From a bacterium 210917-SL.2.15 (lineage in GTDB: Bacteria > Bacillota > Clostridia > Oscillospirales > Oscillospiraceae): 63,579 bases of DNA. Both the position numbers and the translations under genes were made by a program. Of this stretch, positions 25,721 to 34,354 are shown in pieces. Under the pieces are notes generated by a model. It was not told the origin of the DNA. It saw only the letters and a list, made by a program, of their open reading frames with translations, and did no database searches. The stretch's first letter is position 1; the number at the start of each line of letters is the position of its first letter. Location: positions 1-63,579 of the forward strand of contig JAJCJC010000013.1 in NCBI GenBank assembly GCA_020555605.1, given 5' to 3'.

Positions 25721-26137
25721 GTGGCAGACTTTGAGGAAAAACTAAATGCGATCCTCTCCTCGCCGGAGAGTATGCGGCAGGTGGCCCAGCTGGCACAGAT
25801 GCTCTCAGCGCAAAACGCGTCCGAGGCTCCCGCCGGTGAAGAGGCCCAGGCACCGCCTCCGCCGCCCCCACAGCAGTCTCCGCCGGACGACGGAAGCGCC
25901 ATGCCGGATCTGTCTTCGCTGCTGGATGGACTGGATATGAATACCATCGCCCGGTTCCTCCCGTTGCTGCAAGAGATGAACCGCGGCAGCAATGACGAGA
26001 GTACTCAGCTGCTGTACGCCCTCAAGCCCTTTCTAAAACCGGAGCGACAGAACAAGGTGGACAGCGCACTGCGCCTGGCCCGTCTGTTCCGTGTTGGCAA
26101 AGTATTTTTCAAGGGGTTGGGTGAACGGCATGTATAA
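25721..26137 (+). CDS. 138-aa hypothetical protein with poly-proline linker
   Basis: GTG 25721 is preceded by AAAGGAGG. The N-terminal helix (MADFEEKLNAILSSPESMRQ) resembles the first gene's plan of helix, linker, helix. A linker of PPPPPPQQSPPDD spans about residues 45-58, then DLSSLLDGLDMNTIARFLPLL and a basic C-terminal helix (LRLARLFRVGKVFFKGL). It overlaps the next gene by 8 bases. Cytosolic, possibly membrane-peripheral through its C-terminal amphipathic helix; function unknown. Confidence 0.75.
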   Translation: MADFEEKLNAILSSPESMRQVAQLAQMLSAQNASEAPAGEEAQAPPPPPPQQSPPDDGSAMPDLSSLLDGLDMNTIARFLPLLQEMNRGSNDESTQLLYALKPFLKPERQNKVDSALRLARLFRVGKVFFKGLGERHV

Positions 26138-26420
26138 CCGCTATATACGCGATCAGCAGGGAGGCTTTACACGCATCCGCGAAGAGGACGCGCTCGCAGA
26201 AGACGCCCCTTTTTCCTGCGGCCCCCCTCCTCCTCCCGGCCCGCCGCTTTTTGGAGGAGCAGACGTCGGTTTCCTGCGCCGCATTCTGGGCAAGCTTGGC
26301 ATGGCGGACGTTGACACCGGCGACCTGTTGCTCCTGTTGATCCTGCTTCTCCTGTTTACTGAGGGTGGAAGCAAGGATGAAGAGCTGATGATCGCTTTAG
26401 GGCTGCTGCTGATCCTGTAA
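26130..26420 (+). CDS. 96-aa hypothetical protein with hydrophobic C terminus
   Basis: ATG 26130 lies inside the end of the previous gene (8-base overlap). The first half is polar with GPPPPPGPP; the second half contains a very leucine-rich stretch (TGDLLLLLILLLLFTEGG) and ends EELMIALGLLLIL, suggesting one or two membrane insertions. Together with the two preceding genes it forms a compact operon (gaps 74 and -8). The cluster is followed by a strong bidirectional terminator. The function is unknown; a role in sporulation or the cell envelope would be a guess. Confidence 0.75.
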   Translation: MYNRYIRDQQGGFTRIREEDALAEDAPFSCGPPPPPGPPLFGGADVGFLRRILGKLGMADVDTGDLLLLLILLLLFTEGGSKDEELMIALGLLLIL

Positions 26421-26436
26421 CAGAAAAGAAAAACAA

Positions 26437-26468
26437 CCGGGGCTGTGAACAATAGTTCACAGCCCCGG
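26437..26468. terminator. bidirectional terminator between the small-gene cluster and marR
   Basis: A 14-bp perfect stem (26437-26450 with 26455-26468). The minus strand continues TTGTTTTTC; the plus strand has a weaker ATTTTCC. Confidence 0.82.
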
Positions 26469-26478
26469 CTGATTTTCC

Positions 26479-26904
26479 TCAGTCATTCGGACTGGTATCA
26501 ATCACGCGGCGCAGGAACGCTTTCAGCCGCCTCTGCTCGTCCGGTAAAAAATGGCCTAAAAAATGCCGGTTCATATCCTGTACAATCTGATCCACACCCT
26601 CGCGCATATCCACGGCCTTTTTCGTCGGCGACACCAACACCATCCTCCGGTTTTCCGGCACTGCACTCCGTTCGATGAGTGCGCTTTTCTGCATCCGATC
26701 CAGTACGCCGGAAACGGACGATGCCTCTAGGTACAGCTTTGCGCCGATCTGCGAAGGCGTCAACGGCCCGTCGTTCCACAGGCAATTGAGCACGCCGTAT
26801 TGGGACGGCGTGATATCGTACACTGCCAGCTGCTGGCTGAAATAACGAAACACCACATTCTGCGACACACTGAGCAAATAATTAATACATTCTGTCATTT
26901 TCAT
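26479..26904 (-). CDS. MarR family transcriptional regulator
   Basis: 141 aa from ATG 26904 (GGGGAG upstream). The winged helix-turn-helix is clear: YDITPSQYGVLNCLWNDGPL, LTPSQIGAKLYLEASSVSGVLDRMQKSALI and the wing RRMVLVSPTKKA. It is divergent from the frameshifted oxidoreductase, the normal arrangement for a MarR protein that represses its neighbour. An inverted repeat GACAG-N10-CTGTC (26925-26944) lies in the shared intergenic region as a possible operator. Confidence 0.9.
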   Translation of the reverse strand: MKMTECINYLLSVSQNVVFRYFSQQLAVYDITPSQYGVLNCLWNDGPLTPSQIGAKLYLEASSVSGVLDRMQKSALIERSAVPENRRMVLVSPTKKAVDMREGVDQIVQDMNRHFLGHFLPDEQRRLKAFLRRVIDTSPND

Positions 26905-27005
26905 GCTGTTTCTCCCCTCTCTATTGACAGTATACTTATTCTGTCTCATTCTGTGATAATATTCATATTTCCTAATAGGAACTATACTTTATCAGAAAAA
27001 GAGAA

Positions 27006-27975
27006 AACGCTACAGACACCTTTCACGCGATCGTTGTGCAGGAAACCCCAGACGGTGTGGCCTACGCCGTGCAGGAGATCGGTAGCGAACAGCTTTCAGA
27101 AGGCGATGTGCTGATTGCCGTAGATTATTCTTCCGTTAACTACAAGGACATGCTGGCCGTGAAGAAAAACGGCGGTGTGATCCGCCGCTATCCTATGATC
27201 CCCGGAATCGACCTGAGCGGAACTGTGGTATCCTCCCGCAGCAGCGCACCACACCCGGGCCAGAACGTTCCGGTTACCGGCTTTGACGTCGGCATGACGC
27301 ACACCAGCGGCTATGCCGAATTTGCCCGCGTCCCTGCGCAGTGGGTCGTCCCGCTGCCGGACGGACTCACTTCGCGGGAGGCTATGATTATCGGCACAGC
27401 CGGCTTTACCGCGGCGCTGTCTATTGACGCTCTGGAACGGATGGGTATGTATCCCGGTGCAGAGCAGGCTATCCTAGTCACGGGCGCCTCCGGCGGCATA
27501 GGCAGCGTGGCGCTGCGGTTGCTCAAAAAGAGCGGCTATATCAACGTGACCGCAATGAGCCGCAAAAAAAGAGCAGGAAGCCGCTATGCTCACTGCTCTC
27601 GGCGCCAGCGAAGTGTTGTCCCCGGAAGAACTTCTGCCCTCCGCAGAGGGGAAGCCCCGCCCCCTGGGTAAGCAGCGCTTCCATTATGTTTTGGACACCG
27701 TGGGCGGCTCTGTCACCGCAGGGCTGATCCCGCAGATCTATTACGGCGGAAGCATCAGCCTGTACGGCAATGCCGGCGGTATCGCTCTGGAAACTACGGT
27801 GCTTCCCATGATCCTGCGGGGCGTCAACATCCTCGGGATTGATTTGGTCAACTTTCCCATTGAAAAGCGCGCCGCCATCTGGGAGCGCTTCACCCACGAA
27901 TGGCACATGATGGCGCACCTCCCTGTGAGCGAAGTCGGCCCGGGCGAGCTGCCCGGTGTATTCACTTCCCTGTAA
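27006..27975 (+). pseudogene. YhdH/AcuI-type quinone oxidoreductase, frameshifted
   Basis: A medium-chain NADPH-dependent oxidoreductase in two frames. The first (FHAIVVQETPDG ... VNYKDMLAVKKNGGV, YPMIPGIDLSGTV, LVTGASGGIGSVALRLL) ends at a run of seven A at 27564-27570; after the shift it continues LTALGASEVLSPEEL, HYVLDTVGGSVTAGLIPQI and ends PGELPGVFTSL. All catalytic regions are otherwise present. No good ATG precedes the N-terminal part, so the start may also be damaged. The homopolymer makes a sequencing error possible; then it would be an intact acrylyl-CoA/quinone reductase-like gene under the divergent MarR. Confidence 0.82.
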
Positions 27976-28041
27976 AACGGCTCTCATATGGGGCGGATTA
28001 TCGTAAAGATCGGCCGGAACCGCTGAGTGCCGTCCCGACGA

Positions 28042-28077
28042 AAAACCGGTGCGTGCCTGACAGCACGCACCGGTTTT
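28042..28077. terminator. bidirectional terminator (yhdH-like / citrate synthase)
   Basis: A 15-bp perfect stem (28042-28056 with 28063-28077) flanked by A and T runs: TTTTC on plus, TTTTTCG on minus. Confidence 0.85.
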
Positions 28078-28101
28078 CAGTTCAATTTCTCCGCAAAGGG
28101 A

Positions 28102-29496
28102 TCAGCGCTCTTCCAGCCGGATGTAAGCGCGCTCATCCTCGATCACACTTTCATAAGCCGGACGGATGATCTTATCCATGTTCACCAGCTCTTCCAGCCG
28201 ATGGGCGCTCCAGCCCACTGACCGGGCCACGGCAAAAATCGGCGTATAGAGTTCCACAGGAATATTTAGCATACTATAAACAAAGCCACTGTAAAAGTCC
28301 ACATTGACACAAACGCCTTTGTAGATTTTTCGACGCTCATTGATCAGTTCCGGCGCCATACGTTCAATATTGGAATAAAGCGCAAAATCTTCCATGCGGC
28401 CCTTTTCTTCCGCCAATTTCTGCACGTATCCCCTGAAAACCTCTGCCCGTGGATCCGATACCGCATAAATGGCATGTCCCAGCCCATAGATCAGGCCCTT
28501 ATGATCAAACGCCTTTCCTTCCAAAAGCTGCGCAAGATAACCACGAACCTGTGTTTCGTTGGTCGTATCCTTTACATGCTCTTTGAGGTCTTTCATCATC
28601 TCCATAACTTTTATATTGGCTCCACCATGCTTGGGTCCCTTCAGAGAAGTCAATGCCGCGGCCATGACTGAATAAGTATCCGATCCGGCGGAGGTAACCA
28701 CGCGAGTCGTAAACGTAGAATTGTTTCCGCCGCCATGCTCCATGTGCAAAATCAAAGCCGCATCCAAAACGTGGGCTTCTGTCTCTGTATAGCTGCAATC
28801 CGGACGGAGCATGCGCAGCATGTTTTCCGCCGTGGACAGCTTGGGATCGGGCCGGTGGATATAAAGCGAATCGTCACATATGTAATGATTGTAGGCCTGA
28901 TAGCCATAAATGGCCAGCATGGGGAATACGCTAATCAGCTGCAGGCATTGACGCAGCACATTGGGCACGGAAATATCCATGGCACTGTAATCATAGGATG
29001 CCAGGCTCAGCACACTTTTTGCCATGGAATTCATGAGATCGCTGGTAGCACCTTTCATGATTACATCACGGGTAAAATCCTCAGGCAGCTGACGGCAATC
29101 ACATAAAATACTGCGGAACTCTTCCAACTGCCACTTGTCCGGCAATTCGCCGAACAGTAGAAGATAGGCCACCTCTTCAAACCCAAATCCGCCGCTGCTG
29201 ACACAGTTGCGCACCAAATCGATCACATTGTATCCGCGATACAGAAGGCGGCCGTCACAGGCAACTTCTTTTCCATCGACAACTTTTCGTCCATCAACAC
29301 GAGATATATTCGTGATACCTGTAACAACGCCGTGGCCCTGTTTGTCGCGCAGGCCGCGAAATACATGACGCTGGTTGAACAGCGCATCGTCGATCGTGTC
29401 GTGCTTATAGCACAGGGCGCTGCTGTGCCGCGCATAATTAGCGATGGTATCTCTGGTTTGCTTTGCACGCGTCAGCGCATCCTTAAAACGCTCCAT
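28102..29496 (-). CDS. gltA: citrate synthase
   Basis: 464 aa, condensing oxaloacetate and acetyl-CoA. The catalytic residues are in MEHGGGNNSTFTTRVV (His), YGLGHAIYAVSDPRAE (His) and VNVDFYSGFVYSML (Asp). The N-terminal ~40 residues and the YRGYNVIDLVRN block fit the long citrate synthase form of Firmicutes. It stands alone with its own promoter and terminator; no aconitase or isocitrate dehydrogenase is near. In such anaerobes it usually feeds the oxidative branch to 2-oxoglutarate. Methylcitrate synthase is a less likely alternative. Confidence 0.95.
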   Translation of the reverse strand: MERFKDALTRAKQTRDTIANYARHSSALCYKHDTIDDALFNQRHVFRGLRDKQGHGVVTGITNISRVDGRKVVDGKEVACDGRLLYRGYNVIDLVRNCVSSGGFGFEEVAYLLLFGELPDKWQLEEFRSILCDCRQLPEDFTRDVIMKGATSDLMNSMAKSVLSLASYDYSAMDISVPNVLRQCLQLISVFPMLAIYGYQAYNHYICDDSLYIHRPDPKLSTAENMLRMLRPDCSYTETEAHVLDAALILHMEHGGGNNSTFTTRVVTSAGSDTYSVMAAALTSLKGPKHGGANIKVMEMMKDLKEHVKDTTNETQVRGYLAQLLEGKAFDHKGLIYGLGHAIYAVSDPRAEVFRGYVQKLAEEKGRMEDFALYSNIERMAPELINERRKIYKGVCVNVDFYSGFVYSMLNIPVELYTPIFAVARSVGWSAHRLEELVNMDKIIRPAYESVIEDERAYIRLEER

Positions 29497-29528
29497 GGAA
29501 AAGCCTCCTGTCTTTGAATACTAGCATT

Positions 29529-29557
29529 ATTTTAGCGTACTAAATTGATAAAGTCAA
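29529..29557 (-). promoter_or_regulatory. citrate synthase promoter
   Basis: Minus strand -35 TTGACT (29552-29557), 17-bp spacer, -10 TAAAAT (29529-29534), 33 bases before the start codon. Confidence 0.8.
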
Positions 29558-29621
29558 TCTATTTTCATAACTTTGTGAAAATTTCAACGAGCCGGGACAG
29601 CGCCCGGCTTGTCAAGCAGGA

Positions 29622-29850
29622 TCATTTCCCCCGCCCGGTCCACAGGCCCATAGCAGGTTCCTCCGGGGCATACAGCAACTTCTTACTGCGCAGGCAAAAG
29701 ATGGTAAAAGTGACAATACCTGCCGTAAAATCGGCGATTGGTTCGGCCAAGAACAGCCCCCGCACGCCAAGGCCGAACAAATGCGACAGGATCAGCGCCA
29801 TGCGGAACAGAAGGCCTGGAATCGGTTCCGTTCCCAGTTTGTTGTTTTTA
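29622..29850 (-). pseudogene. C-terminal remnant of a MATE-family efflux transporter
   Basis: The minus strand reads PIPGLLFRMALILSHLFGLG, then RGLFLAEPIADFTAGIVTF and a basic tail before TGA (29622-29624). FLAEPIADFTAG is the C-terminal MATE motif. The rest of the about 450-aa transporter is absent, and the sequence 5' of position 29850 no longer matches. Only the last TM helix pair remains. Confidence 0.7.
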
Positions 29851-29938
29851 CTTGCGATGGCATTTATAAAAATGATACACTTCTTTGCTTTTCAAAATTT
29901 GCAAGACCCGCTGCCCAAGCGGTAAAGCGGTCAAGAAA

Positions 29939-29958
29939 GCGGCGGCCGGAGCCGCCGC
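29939..29958 (-). terminator. GC hairpin after the anchored protein gene
   Basis: GCGGCGGC/GCCGCCGC with a CGGA loop, then TTTCTT on the minus strand. It probably ends the wecB operon. Confidence 0.6.
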
Positions 29959-30041
29959 ATACCTAATGCCGCATCACAGCAAAACTTCTTGTGTCGGGAC
30001 AGCGGTTCTACCGCCCATACTGTGTAAAATGGAAGCAGCCG

Positions 30042-30794
30042 TTAAACCGGGGCCGTCCCATCCGGCAGTGTAAACAGCGCCGCCTCCGGTTCGCCCATGG
30101 AAACCGCAACCCCCTCCATGCGGTAGACCTCTTCCCCGTTCTGCAGGCGCTGGGCAGCCGTCAAAAGGCCCGTATCCACCGATACCCAATAGCGCTCGGC
30201 ATAGCCGTTCTCATCCTCTTTTGTTTCAGCGTAAATACAATCCACCTGCTGATAGGCTTCATAGCCCGCTTCGGCAATTTCAGCGCTCTGCAGCGCCACA
30301 AGATCCTCATATGTCGGAATCCACTGCTCCTCATCCTGAGAAAAACCCCCGGTACGCACGGTGGAATAGGTGCTCTCGCTGTTGTACCACACATAGGTGT
30401 TCTCATCTGTGCGCAACATATGGCGCACCTGGCCGCCGGGCAGCGTCAGATCCGTACGCACCAGATCACCGCTGACCGCGCTTTTCACTGTAACCGTTCC
30501 ACTACCCCCGTTCCAGAACGTGGTAAGTACCATCACGCGGGAATAGGCCTCCGGCCGTGTCAGCGTAGCCACCACGCTGCCGACGTTCTCCGCCGTCACC
30601 TCCACACGCTGCACCGCATTGCCGCCTCCTGCCCCACCGCCGGCTTCCGATACATCAGAGGACGGACTTTCCTCCGGAAGGACAATTTCCTCCCGGCCCG
30701 GATTCAGCAGCGGGTAGCCCAAAAACAAGAACACCGCCAGCAGGATCATTACGGTGATGCCAATGGTCACGCGGTTCATCTTTCCCTTGTCCAA
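30042..30794 (-). CDS. membrane-anchored extracytoplasmic protein
   Basis: 250 aa if the TTG at 30794 is used (GGAGGGG 7 bases upstream); the ATG five codons on is the alternative. A signal-anchor helix (VTIGITVMILLAVFLFLGYPLL) is followed by a Ser/Gly-rich linker and a beta-rich domain (AENVGSVVATLTRPEAYSRV, TYVWYNSESTYSTV, RYWVSVDTGLL). The domain resembles LolA-like or outer-surface sensor domains in general plan, but I do not assign it. It follows wecB by 29 bases, suggesting a cell-envelope role. Confidence 0.72.
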   Translation of the reverse strand: MDKGKMNRVTIGITVMILLAVFLFLGYPLLNPGREEIVLPEESPSSDVSEAGGGAGGGNAVQRVEVTAENVGSVVATLTRPEAYSRVMVLTTFWNGGSGTVTVKSAVSGDLVRTDLTLPGGQVRHMLRTDENTYVWYNSESTYSTVRTGGFSQDEEQWIPTYEDLVALQSAEIAEAGYEAYQQVDCIYAETKEDENGYAERYWVSVDTGLLTAAQRLQNGEEVYRMEGVAVSMGEPEAALFTLPDGTAPV

Positions 30795-30823
30795 CGGTGC
30801 CCCCTCCTCTGCATACCGCCGCT

Positions 30824-31975
30824 TTACCGGCCTTGGTAATCCTCCGGCCGCTGCGCACGCCGGCCGAAATGCCACAGGATTGCTTCGGCGATCCGGCGGC
30901 AGGCCTGTCCGTCTCCATACGGGTTCACCGCATGTGCCATAGCTTCATAGGCATTGGGGGACTCGATCAGTTCCGAGGCCATGGACACAATGACGTCCTT
31001 GTCCACGCCGGCAATCTTCACCGTGCCAGCCGCTACTGCCTCCGGCCGCTCCGTTTCCCGGCGCAGCACCAAAACGGGTTTCCCCAGTGCAGGGGCTTCT
31101 TCCTGCAGACCGCCGGAATCCGTCAGGACCATGTAGCACCGGCCCATCAGGTTGTGCATTTCGTCCGCCGGCAGCGGATCAATTAAATGCACTCGGGGCG
31201 CCCCGGCCAGATATTCCTGCACGGCCTCCCGCACCACAGGACTCAAATGGACGGGATACACCAACTCAACATCCTCATAGGTCTCCGCGATCTGACGCAG
31301 CGCCAGCATGATATTTTTCATCGGTTCTCCGTAATTTTCCCGGCGGTGACAGGTGACCAATATCACTTTTTTCTGTTCATAGGGCAACGTATTGAGCACT
31401 TCGGTGGCAAAGCAGTAGTCTTTGCGCACGGTGGTTTTCAACGCGTCGATCACCGTGTTTCCAGTGACAAACACGCCCTCGGTGATATTTTCCCGGGCCA
31501 GGTTCCTGCGGTTATTTTCCGTAGGGCAGAAATGCAGATCGGCAATCGCCCCCACCATCTTGCGGTTCATTTCCTCCGGGAACGGTGAATAGCGGTCATA
31601 CGTCCGCAACCCTGCTTCCACATGGCCCACCGGGATTTGGTGATAAAACGCAGACAAAGCCCCGGCAAAGGTAGTGGAAGTATCACCGTGCACCAAGATC
31701 AGATCCGGCTTTTTTTCTTCAATCACGTCATCCATACCGGTTAGACATTTGCAGGTAATGGAGGAAAGTGTCTGCCGGGGCGCCATAATATTCAGATCAC
31801 AGTCCGCCTGCAGGCCAAATACCTCCATGACCGAATCAAGCATCTGCCGGTGCTGCGCCGTAACGCAGCAAATGCTTTCGATCTCTTGGTATTTTTTCAG
31901 CTCCAGCACCAGCGGAGCCATTTTGATGGCCTCCGGCCGGGTACCAAATACGCTCATCACACGCAGCTTTTCCAC
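30824..31975 (-). CDS. wecB: UDP-N-acetylglucosamine 2-epimerase (non-hydrolysing)
   Basis: 383 aa from GTG 31975 (AAGGAGGAG upstream). GTRPEAIKMAPLVLEL opens the first Rossmann domain. VHGDTSTTFAGALSAFY, HVEAGLRTYDRYSPFPEEMNR and LTDSGGLQEEAPALGKPVLVLR carry the conserved catalytic Asp/Glu/His residues. It interconverts UDP-GlcNAc and UDP-ManNAc for teichoic or other wall polymers. The preceding gene is a TagO/WecA-type GlcNAc-phosphate transferase. The frame to 32227 is a non-coding extension. Confidence 0.95.
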   Translation of the reverse strand: MEKLRVMSVFGTRPEAIKMAPLVLELKKYQEIESICCVTAQHRQMLDSVMEVFGLQADCDLNIMAPRQTLSSITCKCLTGMDDVIEEKKPDLILVHGDTSTTFAGALSAFYHQIPVGHVEAGLRTYDRYSPFPEEMNRKMVGAIADLHFCPTENNRRNLARENITEGVFVTGNTVIDALKTTVRKDYCFATEVLNTLPYEQKKVILVTCHRRENYGEPMKNIMLALRQIAETYEDVELVYPVHLSPVVREAVQEYLAGAPRVHLIDPLPADEMHNLMGRCYMVLTDSGGLQEEAPALGKPVLVLRRETERPEAVAAGTVKIAGVDKDVIVSMASELIESPNAYEAMAHAVNPYGDGQACRRIAEAILWHFGRRAQRPEDYQGR

Positions 31976-32030
31976 GTTGTGCTCCTCCTTTTTCTGCCGC
32001 CGCTCCGCCGGCGGCTTCCTTCGATGAGAA

Positions 32031-33272
32031 TTATATTCTGTCGCCGTTCGCGTTACCGTCCGTCTCCGGCCCCTCGCCAGCAGACGCCTCAGCAGCTTCC
32101 TCGTCTTCCGCCGGCTGCGTGCCGGAAGGCGGCTCTCTGTTCGCAGCAACCTCTTCGCGCACTTCCTCTTCGATCTCGGAAAGTTCCTGGCGCAGGCTGT
32201 GCTCTTTCCAATGCTTCTTTTCTTCATCGCTCATATGCGGTAGGAAAATCACCCGCACAGCGATCAGGCATACAATGATCAGCGCCATCAGACACAAAAT
32301 CGCCTTGATTTCTCCGCTGGTCGCCAACACGACAGCGCTCAGGCCAAGAATCGCGGAAATCACATACAGGACAGCTACCGCCTGCTTCTGGTTCAGGCCC
32401 ATGTCGATCAGCCGGTGGTGCACATGGCTGCGGTCTGGCGCCATGGGGTTCTGACCGTGGGAAATGCGGCGGATAATGGCAAACATCGTGTCGAAAATCG
32501 GCAGGCCCAGGATCAGGAACGGCACCACAAAAGAAATCACAGCATAAAATTTGAACAACCCCTGAATAGTGATACAGGCCAAAATATAGCCCAAAAACGT
32601 GGAGCCAGTATCGCCCATAAAGATCTTGGCCGGGTTCATATTGTAGGGCATGAATCCGATGCACGCGCCCACCAACGCCGCCATAATGACCGCCACCTGC
32701 GGCTCGGCCACCAGAATGGCAATGGCCAGCATGGTCAGCGCACTGATGGAACTGACGCCGATGGCCAGTCCGTCCAGCCCGTCGATCAGATTCACGGCAT
32801 TGGTGAGCCCTACAATCCAAATTACGGTGATGGGAACGGAAAGCCACCCAAAATTCCAGTAAGGATTGTCACTGAGCAGATTGGGATTGGTGATACAGGT
32901 GATCTGCACACCGTAATAAATCGGAATCAGCGCCGCCAAAATCTGCACTACGAACTTGAGGCTGGCCCGCAGAGGCGTGATATCGTCGATGATTCCCATC
33001 ACCACAATGATCACGCTGCCGAGCAGGATGCCCTTCATCTGGTCGTCGATCTCTACAAACAGCAGCACACTGATGATGAAGCCCAGGAAAATGGCCAGGC
33101 CGCCCATGCGGGGGATCGGCACCTTGTGCATGCGCCGCTCATCCTTGGGCACGTCGATTGCGCCCAGCTTGCAGGCAAAGGATTTGACAATGGGCGTGGA
33201 CAGAAAACTGATCACCAGCGCCACCACCATAGGCAGCAGGATCACAGCGATCATATTGAATTCAATTGACAT
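32031..33272 (-). CDS. TagO/WecA-type undecaprenyl-phosphate GlcNAc-1-phosphate transferase
   Basis: 413 aa, about ten transmembrane helices. PKDERRMHKVPIPRMGGLAIF, MGIIDDITPLRASLKFVVQI, AVNLIDGLDGLAIGVS and MGDTGSTFLGYILA are the polyprenyl-phosphate and Mg-UDP-sugar motifs; HGQNPMAPDRSHVHHRLIDMG is the TagO/WecA carbohydrate-recognition loop. It starts wall teichoic acid-type polymer synthesis. The acidic cytosolic tail (EEVREEVAANREPP ... GPETDGNANGD) is longer than usual. Followed by wecB. Confidence 0.93.
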   Translation of the reverse strand: MSIEFNMIAVILLPMVVALVISFLSTPIVKSFACKLGAIDVPKDERRMHKVPIPRMGGLAIFLGFIISVLLFVEIDDQMKGILLGSVIIVVMGIIDDITPLRASLKFVVQILAALIPIYYGVQITCITNPNLLSDNPYWNFGWLSVPITVIWIVGLTNAVNLIDGLDGLAIGVSSISALTMLAIAILVAEPQVAVIMAALVGACIGFMPYNMNPAKIFMGDTGSTFLGYILACITIQGLFKFYAVISFVVPFLILGLPIFDTMFAIIRRISHGQNPMAPDRSHVHHRLIDMGLNQKQAVAVLYVISAILGLSAVVLATSGEIKAILCLMALIIVCLIAVRVIFLPHMSDEEKKHWKEHSLRQELSEIEEEVREEVAANREPPSGTQPAEDEEAAEASAGEGPETDGNANGDRI

Positions 33273-33295
33273 ATTCCGAAATCCTCCAGGGCCGC

Positions 33296-34300
33296 TCAGC
33301 GTTCGACAAAGCCCACTTTTTTATAGACCTTGCGCAGCGTTTTGCCCGCCACATAGGCCGCGCGTTCCGCGCCGGTGCGGTAAATTCCCTCAAGATATGC
33401 CTTATCGGCGAGAATATGCTCCGTCTCCTCACGGATGGGGCGCAGCGTTTCTACCACAGCCTCGCCCACAGCGCTCTTGAAATCGCCGTATCCACGGCCT
33501 TCAAACTCCGTCTCGATGGCGTCGAACGTTTTTCCGGTGCACACAGAATAAATCTGCATCAAATTGGAAACGCCTGGCTTCTGCGCCGGATCAAAGCGTA
33601 CACAGGCTTCCGAATCTGTGACCGCTTTTTTGAACTTGCGCAGAATGTCCTCGGGCCGCTCCAGCATATACACGCAGCCGTTCTGATCTTTGTCGGATTT
33701 ACTCATTTTGTTCTCCGGGCTGGTCAGGCTCATCACCCGGGCGCCCACCTTGGGAATATACGGCTTGGGCAGCTTGAACACATCGCCGTAGATCCCGTTG
33801 AATCGGGTGGCGATATCGCGGCAGATCTCCACATGCTGCTTCTGGTCGCCGCCCACGGGAACCAGATCCACCTGATACAGCAGGATATCCGCCGCCATCA
33901 GCGCAGGATAGGTAAAGAGGCCGGCATTGATATTGTCAGCGTTCTTGGCGCTTTTATCCTTAAACTGGGTCATGCGGCTCAACTCGCCGAACATGGTGTA
34001 GCAATCCAGCACCCAGCCCAGCTGTGCATGGGCCGGCACATGGGACTGAATAAACAGCACATTTTTCTCCGGGTCGAGGCCGCAGGCGATATAGGCCGCC
34101 AGCTGCGTCAGCGTACGGCGGCGCAGATCCGCAGGCGTCTGGCGCACCGTGATGGTATGCATATCCGCCAGCATATAATAGCAGTCGTATTCCTCCGCCA
34201 GTGCCGCCCAATTTTTGATCGCGCCAAGATAAGACCCCAGCGTCAGATCGCCCGAGGGCTGGATACCGCTCAAAATCCGTTTCTTCTGTACTTCTTCCAT
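33296..34300 (-). CDS. trpS: tryptophan--tRNA ligase
   Basis: 334 aa from ATG 34300 (GGAGGTATATCACC upstream). The HIGH-like motif SGIQPSGDLTLGSYLGAI and KMSKSDKDQNG are present, with GGDQKQHVEICRDIA between. Class Ic synthetase, charges tRNA-Trp. No T-box is seen upstream, unlike many Firmicutes trpS genes. It lies 54 bases after the aminotransferase gene and 23 before tagO, possibly one transcript. Confidence 0.97.
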   Translation of the reverse strand: MEEVQKKRILSGIQPSGDLTLGSYLGAIKNWAALAEEYDCYYMLADMHTITVRQTPADLRRRTLTQLAAYIACGLDPEKNVLFIQSHVPAHAQLGWVLDCYTMFGELSRMTQFKDKSAKNADNINAGLFTYPALMAADILLYQVDLVPVGGDQKQHVEICRDIATRFNGIYGDVFKLPKPYIPKVGARVMSLTSPENKMSKSDKDQNGCVYMLERPEDILRKFKKAVTDSEACVRFDPAQKPGVSNLMQIYSVCTGKTFDAIETEFEGRGYGDFKSAVGEAVVETLRPIREETEHILADKAYLEGIYRTGAERAAYVAGKTLRKVYKKVGFVER

Positions 34301-34354
34301 GGTGATATACCTCCGCAGCGGGAGCATTGCGCTCCCGGATCTCTTTTGTTGTTC

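Noticed and set aside
26800..27114. Open frame crossing the marR-yhdH intergenic region
   Set aside because: It starts inside antisense marR and runs in the wrong frame through the oxidoreductase start.
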